In this document: positions 26,309 to 34,892 of the stretch, piece after piece | Layout: every line of letters begins with the position of its first letter | Position numbering within the stretch: the first letter of the stretch is position 1 | Translations under genes and position numbers: made by a program | Assembly (NCBI RefSeq): GCF_000970085.1 | Contig: NZ_CP009506.1 | Span: 1,860,001 to 1,924,000 of the forward strand | Reading direction: 5' to 3' | Length of the DNA stretch: 64,000 bases | Origin: Methanosarcina siciliae T4/M | GTDB taxonomy: Archaea; Halobacteriota; Methanosarcinia; Methanosarcinales; Methanosarcinaceae | Notes under the pieces: generated by a model | What the model saw: only the letters and a program-made list of their open reading frames with translations | The model's database searches: none | What the model was told of the DNA's origin: nothing

Positions 26309-26608
26309 ATGGACAATCCAGTTATTATCCCAATACTTATAATTTTGGCTGTCACAGCAGGAGCTCTTTTCCTCGTCTCCTACCGGCAGGGGAAAAAAGT
26401 AAATCAGACTGGAAAATATACAAAAAGCTACGGGAACGAGAATGAAAATGGTAATGAAAACGGGAACGAGGATGCAGTGGGATCAGGCCTTGCCCTCGGC
26501 ATCTCACTGGGTTTGATAATAGGCATTATGACGGATAATATAGCCCTGGGGTTTGCTCTCGGACCTGCTCTTGGATTGGCTTTGGGAGCAGCTTTTAGGA
26601 AAAAATGA
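26309..26608 (+). CDS. Small membrane protein of unknown function
   Basis: 99 residues. A first membrane segment (PVIIPILIILAVTAGALFLV) is followed by a basic, Asn/Glu-rich linker with a GNENENGNENGNED repeat. A Gly/Ala/Leu-rich C-terminal part from about residue 58 (LALGISLGLIIGIMTDNI then ALGFALGPALGLALGAAF) looks like one long or two short glycine-zipper-type membrane segments. I do not recognise a family. A TTG at 26306 directly before the ATG could also start it. Confidence 0.6.
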   Translation: MDNPVIIPILIILAVTAGALFLVSYRQGKKVNQTGKYTKSYGNENENGNENGNEDAVGSGLALGISLGLIIGIMTDNIALGFALGPALGLALGAAFRKK

Positions 26609-27196
26609 AAGAGAGAGTGTGTGAACAATAAATAGTAACTTACTTTCATTCCAAATAAATAAGGAATATTGGAAAATTCTTAAAAGATCTCTTGCTTATT
26701 CTAACTTTTTCTGTGAATTCAAGAAGAGCAGCCGGTTTCACTTTCATGTAATATATTGGATGAGCTGATCCCAAAACTCAAAAACTACTTCTTTGAATCT
26801 TGTTTTGAAAGGAACAATCGAATTACTGATCAGGAAAATAGTCATGGGCACCTCCCAATATGGGATTAAAGATGGCTTTTGGGATAGGCTCAAAATTAAA
26901 AATTATAGTAGCATATGAATTCCCTGGAACTATCGAAGGACTTCATGGGTTAGAATTTAAGAATCTGGATCACTAAATTTATGGAAAATAGTTATCTTGC
27001 AAAAACACAGCAGTAAATTTAAGTCCGTAGCATACAGAACAATCAAAGCACAAACAAACGACTTTATTTAAAAAAATCATTTTTAGTATTGTAATGTATT
27101 CTACCAAAATATTGGTAAGAAGATTTACTGGGGATGCAATAAAATCTATGAACACTACTACCTTATTTTGTGAAAAAGAAGCTATATGAGTTACAT
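26609..27196. other. Intergenic region, nothing recognised
   Basis: About 590 AT-rich bases. Short open frames exist on both strands but none has a ribosome binding site or protein-like pattern that I trust. It may contain decayed sequence, as its neighbourhood does. Confidence 0.35.
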
Positions 27197-27847
27197 TCAT
27201 TCTTTAATTGTGTTCAATAATTCATCCTTATTAACCGTTTCGTCGGGTCGCATAGCTTTCCCATCATCTGTTAATGTAAACTTACCCTGTAAAGCTCCTG
27301 TAACTATGAAGTGTTCAGGGTCAATATCCTTAGTACCAGGATTATCGTCTTTCATCAGATAGAGCAAAACCTTTTCACCCGGTTGGAATTTAGGTTCATA
27401 CTCAACTACCAAGGTATCATTTCTGACTGTTCCACCTTCTACTCTCACCCTAACCTCGTTTGATGCTAATGGATTCTTAACATACTCGTCCACACTTATG
27501 ATAATATCAGTATAAATAGTATTACGTATACTGAATTTAACATCTTCACCGGATTTTTTTCCATCGACAGTATTCCACTTGGGTGGAAGTATCTCTTTAA
27601 CTGTGCCTATGACAATTGTATCGGAGCGGTTATTTAATTCTGTGTGGTTGAACCCTATAAGTGATCCACTGACTTCAGCGTATAAAGGTTTATCGTTGTT
27701 TACAAGTTTGGCACTATCTTGTGAGTGATTATTTGCTAGTTTAGCACTACCATCTGAGAAATTTGATAACCCTAAAACAGCTAATGTCAACAAAGAAATC
27801 GCCCCAATTAAAAGTATTCCATATTTTGTATTATTTCTCATTGTCAT
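27197..27847 (-). CDS. Membrane-anchored extracellular protein, unknown function
   Basis: 216 residues. An N-terminal segment (YGILLIGAISLLTLAVLGL) anchors or exports it; the rest is extracellular. It contains an imperfect duplication, SAKLANNHSQD then SAKLVNND, and a beta-rich domain from about residue 60 with DTIVIGTVKEILPPKW, IIISVDEYVKNPL and FQPGEKVLLYLMKDD. The family is not one I can name. GAGGTGACG lies 6 bases before the ATG. Just upstream on the same strand is a broken matrixin-like protease; the two may once have been one locus. Confidence 0.7.
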   Translation of the reverse strand: MTMRNNTKYGILLIGAISLLTLAVLGLSNFSDGSAKLANNHSQDSAKLVNNDKPLYAEVSGSLIGFNHTELNNRSDTIVIGTVKEILPPKWNTVDGKKSGEDVKFSIRNTIYTDIIISVDEYVKNPLASNEVRVRVEGGTVRNDTLVVEYEPKFQPGEKVLLYLMKDDNPGTKDIDPEHFIVTGALQGKFTLTDDGKAMRPDETVNKDELLNTIKE

Positions 27848-27860
27848 AAATCGTCACCTC

Positions 27861-28148
27861 TTAAGGATAGATAGCTTTAATGCCTGAGATATCGTCCGAC
27901 TCAAGACTTCGTTTCTTTGTTTCACCTAGATTGGTTTGATAGTACATTGTTTTCTGGGTATCGAAAATACCGTCCAGATCTAACAATCTAAGCCAGTGTC
28001 CGAATTCATGAGTAGCAACATTCCGCACATCAAGACAATTAGGCGGACATTCATCGGTAGTCGACCAAGCATAGTTACTATTAAAAACTGTATCGTATTC
28101 TATTATGGTACTACCGGAAAAATCATGGGTAGTTCTTCCTGCAACATT
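27861..28148 (-). pseudogene. Fragment of a matrixin-like zinc metalloprotease
   Basis: Open stretch of 95 codons after an in-frame TGA and with no start codon. It includes NVATHEFGHWLRLLDLDGIF, the zinc-binding HExxHxxxxxD signature of matrixin-type proteases, and ends LESDDISGIKAIYP then stop, the usual catalytic-domain end of such enzymes. The N-terminal part cannot be followed upstream of 28148 in any one frame, so the gene is truncated or frameshifted. Confidence 0.7.
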
Positions 28149-28383
28149 TCATGTTTTCAAGTGTTTTGTCCAGAATAGACAGATATATTCACCTTTACAC
28201 CTATATTTTCCTGTAAAATGTTCTTTTTGATTTTCTGCCGTTCCGGTTGCCAGTTGTACAAACTTCTCAATCGTGTCCTGCAGGGATACATTTACTACCT
28301 TAAATAATTCTGTTTCTTCACCCCATACAAAATTTTAGCCTTCTCCAGATATCTGATATTTTCCCTGGAAAACAATTATAAAC

Positions 28384-28450
28384 TAACTATCAGTTATTTA
28401 CTAACCAATAGTTATTTAATAATCACTAGTTATACTATAACTTGGAGTTA
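28384..28450. promoter_or_regulatory. Four 13-bp operators at 18-bp steps upstream of the flavodoxin gene
   Basis: TAACTATCAGTTA (28384), TAACCAATAGTTA (28402), TAATCACTAGTTA (28420) and TAACTTGGAGTTA (28438). Each has arms TAACT and AGTTA around three variable bases; the first and last are perfect. Starts are exactly 18 bases apart. A fifth, TAACTAACAGTCA, lies at 29344-29356 upstream of the tetR gene. They are the likely binding sites of that regulator. Confidence 0.7.
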
Positions 28451-28472
28451 CACAATTGATGGAGTAAATGAA

Positions 28473-29273
28473 ATGAACATAGAATCTGTGAAATTAGTCT
28501 ATTTTTCACCTACCGGGACAACAAAAGCGGTTGTTCAGGGCATTGCGCACGGCATTAATCCAGGCACCACGGAATTAATTGATATTACCAGAACGGATGC
28601 AAGAAAACAACCGTTAATGACCTCGGAAAATGAACTGCTTGTACTTGGAGTTCCTGTTTATATGGGGAGAGTGCCGGCATTATTAAATGAATGGCTGAAT
28701 TCAATTCAAGCTCATAATACACCGACGGTTTGTGTTGTGGTTTATGGCAATAGGGAATATGACGATGCATTACTCGAACTAAAAAATATTGTAACGAAAT
28801 GTGGGTGTATTCCCATTGCCTGTGCAGGATATATCGGGGAACACTCATTCTCAAATTCCGAGATGCCAACAGCCGAGGGACGTCCCGATAAAGATGATTT
28901 ACACCATGCAGAAGTCTTTGGACGGAAAATACGTGAAAAACTGCAATCTGTTTCATCAATCTCTCAGGTTTCTGATGTGCAGGTGCCTGGCACTTACCCT
29001 TATAGAAGAGATACAAAACTGTGGATTGTTGATTTTATCGCAGTCAGTGAGGAGTGTACACAGTGCGGAACCTGTGCGGAGGTGTGTCCTGCTGGTGCTG
29101 TTGATGCAGAAAATTCCCGTTTGATTGATATCGAAAAATGCATTACCTGCTGTGCGTGTATCAAAAACTGCCCGCAAAATGCCAGATCGATGAAACCCGG
29201 GCTGGTTAAAGACGCATCAGTGCGTCTCCATACGCTCTATAGCCAGCGAAAGGAGCCTGAATGTTTTATCTAA
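28473..29273 (+). CDS. EFR1-type flavodoxin-ferredoxin fusion protein
   Basis: 266 residues. The N-terminal flavodoxin-like domain has the FMN phosphate loop YFSPTGTTKAVVQG near residue 10 and LVLGVPVYMGRVPALLNEW near residue 56. The C-terminal part (about 190-250) is a two-cluster ferredoxin: CTQCGTCAEVCPAGAVD and CITCCACIKNCPQNA. It should pass electrons between flavin and iron-sulfur carriers in the cytoplasm; the partner is unknown. GGAG lies 8 bases before the ATG at 28473. A four-site operator array fills the promoter and a TetR regulator follows 129 bases downstream, so expression is probably inducible. Confidence 0.88.
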   Translation: MNIESVKLVYFSPTGTTKAVVQGIAHGINPGTTELIDITRTDARKQPLMTSENELLVLGVPVYMGRVPALLNEWLNSIQAHNTPTVCVVVYGNREYDDALLELKNIVTKCGCIPIACAGYIGEHSFSNSEMPTAEGRPDKDDLHHAEVFGRKIREKLQSVSSISQVSDVQVPGTYPYRRDTKLWIVDFIAVSEECTQCGTCAEVCPAGAVDAENSRLIDIEKCITCCACIKNCPQNARSMKPGLVKDASVRLHTLYSQRKEPECFI

Positions 29274-29343
29274 TGAATATAGCCCGAATATGTCCCGGTT
29301 GGTAAAAGCGGAAAATTGGGATACAGTCAGTCCTTGAATCTTA

Positions 29344-29356
29344 TAACTAACAGTCA
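29344..29356. promoter_or_regulatory. Single operator-like site upstream of tetR
   Basis: TAACTAACAGTCA matches the TAACT-N3-AGTTA sites at 28384-28450 with one arm mismatch and sits 47 bases before the regulator start, which suggests autoregulation. Confidence 0.55.
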
Positions 29357-29402
29357 TAATGTAAATATGGGCTTGTGAATATGGATCAGGTGGAGTGGAA
29401 CT

Positions 29403-30128
29403 ATGGGAATTGCCGATAGAAGACAACGAGAAAAGGAACAGCGAAAGACCGAGATCATCGAGGCAGCCGAACGTCTCTTTTTTTCTCGAAGTTATGAAGA
29501 TGTTTCCATGGAAGACATCGCCCGCGAGGTCGAACTGAATAAGGCTACTATTTATCTGTATTTTAAAAATAAGGAGACACTTTTCGCAACTATTGTACTC
29601 CGTGGTGTCCGGATCCTTAAAGAAAAATACATGGAATGCATGGAAAAAGAGGTCCCGGGTATTGTCAAGGTAGCCCTGATGGGCCAGGTTTATTACCAGT
29701 TTTCACAGGAATACCCCGATTATCTTCGAATGATCCATTTTTACGGTTCTGAGCGTTTTTCCAGAGAGAACCCGTGTACCGCAGAGATTGGAAAGGGATA
29801 TGGTGCCTGCCGTCTGATCCTGCGGGATGCGATCCGGGAGGGTATCGATGACGGTACAATCCGGGCCGATCTCGATCCGTTCCTGACCTCGATGTACCTT
29901 ATGATCTCCTTCATGGGTATCCTGTCAATGGAAAATAAATGGAAATTGGTGATCGAGGCAGAGGGGTTCAGCTACGAGCAGTTTGCCAGTGAGTTTTTCC
30001 GGTTCATTACTCCTGCTATCTCTTCCGGTGAGGAATCTCACAAAATGGATGTCAAAGATTTCACATCGTTTGGATTCTTTTTAACCGAGCCTGTGGCACC
30101 TGGGAAGAAAAAGAGAGAAAAATCTTAA
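29403..30128 (+). CDS. TetR-family transcriptional regulator
   Basis: 241 residues. The N-terminal helix-turn-helix is typical: TEIIEAAERLFFSRSYEDVS then MEDIAREVELNKATIYLYFKNKETLF (residues about 18-60). The rest is an all-helical ligand-binding and dimerisation domain with a divergent sequence. GGTGGAG lies 8 bases before the ATG. Operator-like sites precede both this gene and the flavodoxin-ferredoxin gene upstream, so it probably represses both until a ligand binds. The ligand is unknown. A hairpin at 30189-30212 follows. Confidence 0.92.
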   Translation: MGIADRRQREKEQRKTEIIEAAERLFFSRSYEDVSMEDIAREVELNKATIYLYFKNKETLFATIVLRGVRILKEKYMECMEKEVPGIVKVALMGQVYYQFSQEYPDYLRMIHFYGSERFSRENPCTAEIGKGYGACRLILRDAIREGIDDGTIRADLDPFLTSMYLMISFMGILSMENKWKLVIEAEGFSYEQFASEFFRFITPAISSGEESHKMDVKDFTSFGFFLTEPVAPGKKKREKS

Positions 30129-30188
30129 ATTTTTTAGAATTTGAGGTTGAATTTTTTCACCTCCGTTGTATTTTATATTCTTGATTCA

Positions 30189-30212
30189 CGCCTGTTCCAT
30201 ACGAAACAGGCG
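30189..30212 (+). terminator. Perfect 8-bp hairpin after tetR
   Basis: CGCCTGTT and AACAGGCG pair around an 8-base loop, 60 bases after the tetR stop. There is no strong T-tract, so it may be a terminator, a 3'-end processing structure or a binding site. Confidence 0.4.
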
Positions 30213-30230
30213 AATTCAGCCCGAGATCGT

Positions 30231-30272
30231 AAAAGTATACCAATAAAAGTATACCAATAAAAGTATACCAAT
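30231..30272 (+). repeat. Three perfect tandem copies of a 14-bp unit
   Basis: AAAAGTATACCAAT occurs three times without gaps, with a partial fourth (AAAATTAT) after it. GTATAC within the unit is palindromic. It lies between tetR and the convergent nudC. Confidence 0.85.
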
Positions 30273-30390
30273 AAAATTATCCGGAGGTGGAGCGGTTCTC
30301 TCTGCAAATGCCTCCGAAACAAAAAAGAAAGAAGAATAGAAAAAGGTCACAGCAGGATGAATAAAACTCTGAATCAAATATGAATCCGTT

Positions 30391-31248
30391 TTAAACTTCC
30401 AACCCTTCTTCTTTGAGGAAATGGTCGATCAGTTTTCGGGAAATGCTGATCTTCCCGGGTAGAGCAGGCAAATCTTCTACCGAAAACCATTTTGCATCCT
30501 CAATTTCAAACCCGTCAGGCCGGATGTCCCCGGAATCATATTCTGCGGTAAAGCCGATCATGAGGGAGTTCGGAAAAGGCCAGGCCTGCGTTCCGAAGTA
30601 AGTTATGTTCCTTACTTTGAGCCCGACTTCCTCCCAGACTTCTCTTGCAACTGCTGTCTCGGCCGTTTCTCCGGGCTCGACAAAACCGGCTATTAGGCTG
30701 TACACAGCGGGAGGGAAATTCGGGGACCTTGCAAGCAAAACCTCATGACCCTTTCTGATAAGCACGATTATAGCAGGCGAAATCCTGGGATAGAAAAGTT
30801 CTCCGCAGGAGGGGCATTCTTTTCCTCTTTCTCCGGGTTTCTGCACGGTCTTTGTTCCGCAGCGGCTGCAGAACTGGTTTGTCCGGTCCCATTCCACTAC
30901 CTGCACTGCCTTATTCACAAGTTCAAAGCACCCTTCACTGATCTCCGAATGTGCCTTTCTGAGGTCGACAAACTCCATCCCCTCCGGAGCCTTCGTATCT
31001 GCAGGCAGCTCCACAGAGTAGCAGTGTGTCCCCTCAAGCATACCAAGGTACTGTTCCCTTACCACAGGAAGCCCGAGTTCCCCGAAGTCCACAAGCTTCG
31101 GAATAGCACTGGGATTTTTCCTGACTTTGAAAAGAATATCACGCCCCCGGAAAATGAACCAGAGAGCCTTTTCGGTCCTTCCGGCCGGCGGTTCTATGCC
31201 TACGATGAATTTCGGGTAACTGGGGTTTTCCCTGTTTGTGAGGCTCAT
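30391..31248 (-). CDS. nudC: NAD(H) pyrophosphatase NudC (Nudix hydrolase)
   Basis: 285 residues. A four-Cys zinc ribbon (FCSRCGTKT near residue 126, ECPSCGELFYPRISPAII near residue 143) precedes the Nudix domain. The Nudix box is intact: GFVEPGETAETAVAREVWEE followed by VG. AWPFPNSLMIGF after it corresponds to the SQPWPFPxS signature of NADH pyrophosphatases. It cleaves NADH or NAD+ to NMN and AMP, or removes NAD caps from RNA in relatives. It begins a minus-strand run of translation and RNA-related genes, but is 197 bases from the next one. Confidence 0.94.
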   Translation of the reverse strand: MSLTNRENPSYPKFIVGIEPPAGRTEKALWFIFRGRDILFKVRKNPSAIPKLVDFGELGLPVVREQYLGMLEGTHCYSVELPADTKAPEGMEFVDLRKAHSEISEGCFELVNKAVQVVEWDRTNQFCSRCGTKTVQKPGERGKECPSCGELFYPRISPAIIVLIRKGHEVLLARSPNFPPAVYSLIAGFVEPGETAETAVAREVWEEVGLKVRNITYFGTQAWPFPNSLMIGFTAEYDSGDIRPDGFEIEDAKWFSVEDLPALPGKISISRKLIDHFLKEEGLEV

Positions 31249-31445
31249 AATGCTTATACTATTGGGTTTTGTTCTATATATGATTAGAGTAGCGTACAGT
31301 CCGAATTTTCCTGGTTAAAAACGATATTCATTATACGGGTCATTCTTCCTCATTCATACAATATCTTATAGCAGGTCGCCAGCAAGTCTGCGGGAGGCAT
31401 TCCAATAATTTAAAGATAAAAATAGCTTACCGGATCAAGGGAAGA

Positions 31446-32054
31446 TTATTTGAGTTTCCCTCTGACCACCATCAATTCCTCAAATGAAACCTTTTTTCTC
31501 CGAACAACACCGATCTCGAATCCCAGTTTCTTCATCTTCTCCGTAACAGCTTCCAGCCCGGTAATTGAAGAAATCAGCACCAGAATTTTTCCTCCGGGTT
31601 TCAGGTAGTTTCCAACCTCGTCCAGAAACCGGTCAAGGGTTTCCCGTCCGCTGATCCCTCCGTCAAAAGCATAATTTAGCCAGCCTGGGACTTTTTCTTC
31701 TTCGGAAGTGGGAAGGTAGGGGGGGTTGAAGAGGATGAGGTCAAAGGAGGCTTTCGAGCTTCCCGGTTTCAGGCCACTGAAAAGGTTGGTGCGGATTACC
31801 TCAACCCCGTTTGCTTTTGCACAGAGGGCTGCATGGGGGTTGATCTCGGTTGCAAGGACGCGGATGCCCTTAACATTTGTCCTGAGCACGGCTGATACGA
31901 AACCCGAGCCTGTCCCTATTTCAAGGACGTGCATACCCGGCTCTGCTTCTTCAAGGACTGTGTCCGTAAGCAGGAAGGAATCTTCCGCAGGCTCGTAGAC
32001 AAGGTCTGAGGCTCCGAGTTTGACCCGGGTATTTTTGTATTCTATTTCAACCAT
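31446..32054 (-). CDS. HemK2/Mtq2-type protein glutamine methyltransferase
   Basis: 202-residue SAM-dependent methyltransferase. YEPAEDSFLLTDTVLE precedes the SAM site HVLEIGTGSGFVSAVLR (about residue 42), then the catalytic FNPPYLPTSEEE near residue 109, and a C-terminal RRKKVSFEELMVVRGK. This set is that of archaeal and eukaryotic Mtq2, which methylates the Gln of the GGQ motif in release factor aRF1. Its start overlaps the end of ksgA by 13 bases, so the two are translated together. NPPY enzymes are similar, but the short length without an N-terminal domain favours Mtq2 over bacterial PrmC. Confidence 0.9.
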   Translation of the reverse strand: MVEIEYKNTRVKLGASDLVYEPAEDSFLLTDTVLEEAEPGMHVLEIGTGSGFVSAVLRTNVKGIRVLATEINPHAALCAKANGVEVIRTNLFSGLKPGSSKASFDLILFNPPYLPTSEEEKVPGWLNYAFDGGISGRETLDRFLDEVGNYLKPGGKILVLISSITGLEAVTEKMKKLGFEIGVVRRKKVSFEELMVVRGKLK

Positions 32055-32866
32055 GGCTTATCGGATTTGAGGTCAAAAAGCATGTTTGCAACACTGGCAA
32101 GCTCTTCAGGAGTCAGGTTTTCAGCCCTTTTGTTCATGAAGTCCTCCGGGAGCTGGTTAACGACCTCTTTGATATCCGGAATTTTGAGCATGCTGTTTGT
32201 GTTCAGGATCGAATTTCTCAACTTTTTTCGGCGCTGGCTGAAAACTGCGACCACAAATTCAAGGAAGAAGGCTTCGTCCCGGACTTCGAACGGAGACGGG
32301 CGCGGAACCAGTTTGACCACTGCAGAGTCGACTTCAGGGGCTGGTTGGAAGGCGCCTTTTGGGACTTTCATGATGATGGACGCATCGGCAAAGTAATAGG
32401 TATCGACCGTCAGGCGGGAGTAGTCCTTACGCCCCGGTGGAGAGACCATGCGGGCTGCAAACTCGTACTGATACATAAGGATTCCGAGCTTGAATTTGTG
32501 TCGCAGGAGCTTGAAGGTGATTTCCGAGGAGATGGAATAAGGGAGGTTTGAAACAACCTTGTCAAACCCGGGAAAATCGACATTAAGGGCATCGCCAGCC
32601 ATAACCTCTATATTTTCAACCTTATCGAAACGGTCGTGCAGGACTGAAACGAGGGAGGGGTCGAGCTCGACTGCAATTACCTTTTTTGCTCGCCTTGCAA
32701 GTCTTTCTGTAAGGTTTCCTATCCCTGCGCCGATTTCAAGAACCGTATCCTGCGGACTCAGCTCGGCAGCAGCAACTATCCGATCCAGGTAACCGATATC
32801 AATAAGGAAGTGCTGGTCAAAGGTACCTCCTTTTATATTGTACTTTTTAAGAATAGAACGAACCAG
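32042..32866 (-). CDS. ksgA: 16S rRNA dimethyladenosine transferase KsgA, CTG start
   Basis: 274 residues from the CTG at 32866. It dimethylates two adjacent adenines near the 3' end of 16S rRNA. The N-terminus reads VRSILKKYNIKGGTFDQHFL, then SAM motif LEIGAGIGNLTERLA, VIAVELDPSLV, and the catalytic VVSNLPYSISSEITFKLL. No ATG, GTG or TTG exists in frame between an upstream TAA and the conserved start. AGGAGGT at 32874-32880 lies 7 bases before the CTG, exactly where family members begin. The first ATG (32602) would remove the SAM site. It overlaps the methyltransferase gene downstream. Confidence 0.92.
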   Translation of the reverse strand: MVRSILKKYNIKGGTFDQHFLIDIGYLDRIVAAAELSPQDTVLEIGAGIGNLTERLARRAKKVIAVELDPSLVSVLHDRFDKVENIEVMAGDALNVDFPGFDKVVSNLPYSISSEITFKLLRHKFKLGILMYQYEFAARMVSPPGRKDYSRLTVDTYYFADASIIMKVPKGAFQPAPEVDSAVVKLVPRPSPFEVRDEAFFLEFVVAVFSQRRKKLRNSILNTNSMLKIPDIKEVVNQLPEDFMNKRAENLTPEELASVANMLFDLKSDKPWLK

Positions 32867-32986
32867 GGCCGAAACCTCCTGAGTAGATTAAGAGTTCTTA
32901 ATAGTAATATTTGGATAAATTCTCAAAAGCCGAACCGTCAGAAGTCAGATAGCCGGAAATGGAATTGAAAAAAGAAAGTAAAAGGA

Positions 32987-33724
32987 TCACCGCCCACTCG
33001 AGCCCTGCCGGCGAGGAGGAGTGGTGAACAGCCTGTACTTGATGAAATCGTCCTTGAGCTCTTCTTCGATCCTGTGGGAGATGACCTTCGCAGGGTCATG
33101 AAGGCTCGGGATTCTCTCGCGAATATCCTGAAAGCTCTTAAATTCCCCTTTCTTGCGTTCATCAATGATAGACCACATGAGCTTTTTCCCGATCCCGGGA
33201 AGAAGTTCAAGCATATGCAGGCGGGTTGTGATGGAATGGGCATCGTTGAAGAACTTTACGAACCTTTCTTCTTTATGCCTGACGACGGCTTCGAGAATGA
33301 AGGGCAATTCGAGGTTTGCTCCGGTAGTCAGGTCAGTATACCCTATCCTCTGCTTTACGTGGTCTATTTCATCCCTATCCCCGGGTCCGATATAGACTCT
33401 TGACTGGATATCAGGTATTACGCCGACTTTTGGGACCAGTTCCATAAGAGTAAACTTTTTATCCCCTACGGCCTGTACAAGAGGTTTTTTCTGGTACGCT
33501 GAAGTGCCGTCAACGGATTTTCCATAGGGAAGATAATCGAGCACCCATACATATTCCTCCCTGTCCTGCGAACCTTCCATGCCTTTCCCGGATGAGCGCG
33601 GAGCTCTTTCTGACTGCCTGTCGGACTGCGGTTTGCCTGTCGGCCGCCTGCCGCCAGAAGAAGGTCTTTCGGCAGATGATCTGCCAGTGTACGGTCTACC
33701 TGATTGCGACTTCTCTATTTTCAT
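32987..33724 (-). CDS. DUF655 family RNA-binding-like protein
   Basis: 245 residues. A low-complexity basic N-terminus (SGRPYTGRSSAERPSSGGRR and on to about residue 55, rich in Arg, Ser, Gly, Pro) is followed by the DUF655 domain: EYVWVLDYLPYGKS, then RVYIGPGDRDEIDHVKQRIG, and a helix-hairpin-helix LELLPGIGKKLMWSIIDERK. The fold suggests binding to RNA or DNA. The exact role is unknown, but the gene sits between rpoF and ksgA, its usual archaeal place. The ATG at 33724 with GGGTG upstream fits better than 33931, which adds an unlikely leader. Confidence 0.9.
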   Translation of the reverse strand: MKIEKSQSGRPYTGRSSAERPSSGGRRPTGKPQSDRQSERAPRSSGKGMEGSQDREEYVWVLDYLPYGKSVDGTSAYQKKPLVQAVGDKKFTLMELVPKVGVIPDIQSRVYIGPGDRDEIDHVKQRIGYTDLTTGANLELPFILEAVVRHKEERFVKFFNDAHSITTRLHMLELLPGIGKKLMWSIIDERKKGEFKSFQDIRERIPSLHDPAKVISHRIEEELKDDFIKYRLFTTPPRRQGSSGR

Positions 33725-34087
33725 CAGCACCCATCCTGTAAATAAATATGAAACCCCATGAATCTGATTTATGTCCGGTGTATTATACTCCAGCCGGGGA
33801 TTTCTCACATAGATATGCCCAGCTTCTTTAGCTCTCCTGTCTGGTTCAGGCTTTTTCCAAGCTACCAGGCCTGTCGAACTATTCCCCGCACACCAGTTTC
33901 CGAAACTGGAGACTGACCTGTATCCCGGCATTCTCGGGAATTTAGAGAAACGGAGAAGCCTCTGCTCCTAAATTTTGCAGGCCGGGATACTTTCTTTATA
34001 CTTTAAAGTACTCTAGCCAGATTTCGGATACTTCCCTCATAAATAACAAGATAAACTGCTATATAGCTTATCCTCTTTACTTTCTAA

Positions 34088-34441
34088 TTATTCCATAGCT
34101 TCAAATACATAGTCAAGAATTTGATCCAGCTCTTCATTGCTCAGGGTGTACTTTTCCTTAGCGTAAATTGACCTTAGTTCGTCTCTGGATTGAGGCAGGA
34201 TGTCTGCGATCCGGACCGCAATAACTGGCTTCATTTTTTCAAGCTCAAGCAACTTGCTAACAAGTTCTCTTGACTTTTCTCCGCTGATTTTAGAGAACTG
34301 TTCCGCATGATGAAGGGCTTTTCTAAAGCTGTATGCTACCTCAATCCCCTTCTCTCTGCGCTCGTCAGCGATCCTTGTAAGTATATCCTTGACCTCGGCC
34401 AATGTCAATAACTCTTCATTGAGGACTTCCTTAACTATCAT
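34088..34441 (-). CDS. rpoF: DNA-directed RNA polymerase subunit F (Rpb4)
   Basis: 117 residues. It matches archaeal Rpb4: MIVKEVLNEELLTLAEVKDI at the N-terminus, a central helical stretch with YSFRKALHHAEQFSKI, and the HRDC-like C-terminus with MKPVIAVRIADILPQSRDEL and DQILDYVFEAM. It pairs with Rpb7 (RpoE, not in this window) to form the stalk of RNA polymerase. The ATG at 34441 gives the standard protein; the longer frame to 34498 has no ribosome binding site. L21e upstream and DUF655 downstream form a conserved archaeal arrangement. Confidence 0.93.
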   Translation of the reverse strand: MIVKEVLNEELLTLAEVKDILTRIADERREKGIEVAYSFRKALHHAEQFSKISGEKSRELVSKLLELEKMKPVIAVRIADILPQSRDELRSIYAKEKYTLSNEELDQILDYVFEAME

Positions 34442-34892
34442 TGGAATACACTCTTTTAACTTAAAAATTTCAGGTAGTTTTGCTTCCTTGTAGAACAACC
34501 TGTAATTGATATTTTATTGTGAACCCTAATTCCTGCTGCAAGCATTTTCTGCCTTTCAGTATCCGGCATCACCCGATAAGCCGGAACTGTATTGAATAAC
34601 ACTATCCTGAGCTATCTCAGCTATATGGTTTACAAATGATATATAATTATAGATGTTCCTTTTCCGGGATAAAAGACTAATTTTCAAAAAGCAGTTGTTC
34701 CAGATCCCCTGTAAGTGTGCCCTTTTAGTTTAAGGGATACCAGTTCTGTCACATCCAATCCTTTAACGGCGTTCTTCAAGCTGTAATTTGCCGGAATTCC
34801 CGGAAGGATTTCAAACCTCCGGTCGGAAGCCTGAATACCTTAAATTTCGGAAGAAAAGGGAAATTAGGGTGTAAAAACCTAACTGCCCAGAA
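34442..34892. other. Gap between L21e and rpoF
   Basis: About 450 bases, unusually wide for this conserved pair. On the minus strand a 51-codon open stretch without start (34684-34839) has a protein-like sequence (FEILPGIPANYSLKNAVKGL, then DVTELVSLKLKGHTY). I cannot name it. It may be a decayed small gene. Confidence 0.3.

Noticed and set aside
26979..27200. Minus-strand open frame of 73 codons
   Set aside because: It is hydrophobic by AT-richness, lacks a ribosome binding site and runs into the next gene.
28981..29173. Possible CRISPR-like or repeat signal from the Cys-rich ferredoxin coding part
   Set aside because: The repeated TGT/TGC codons come from the two 4Fe-4S motifs; there are no spaced repeats.
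30231..30272. CRISPR array
   Set aside because: The 14-bp units touch each other without spacers.
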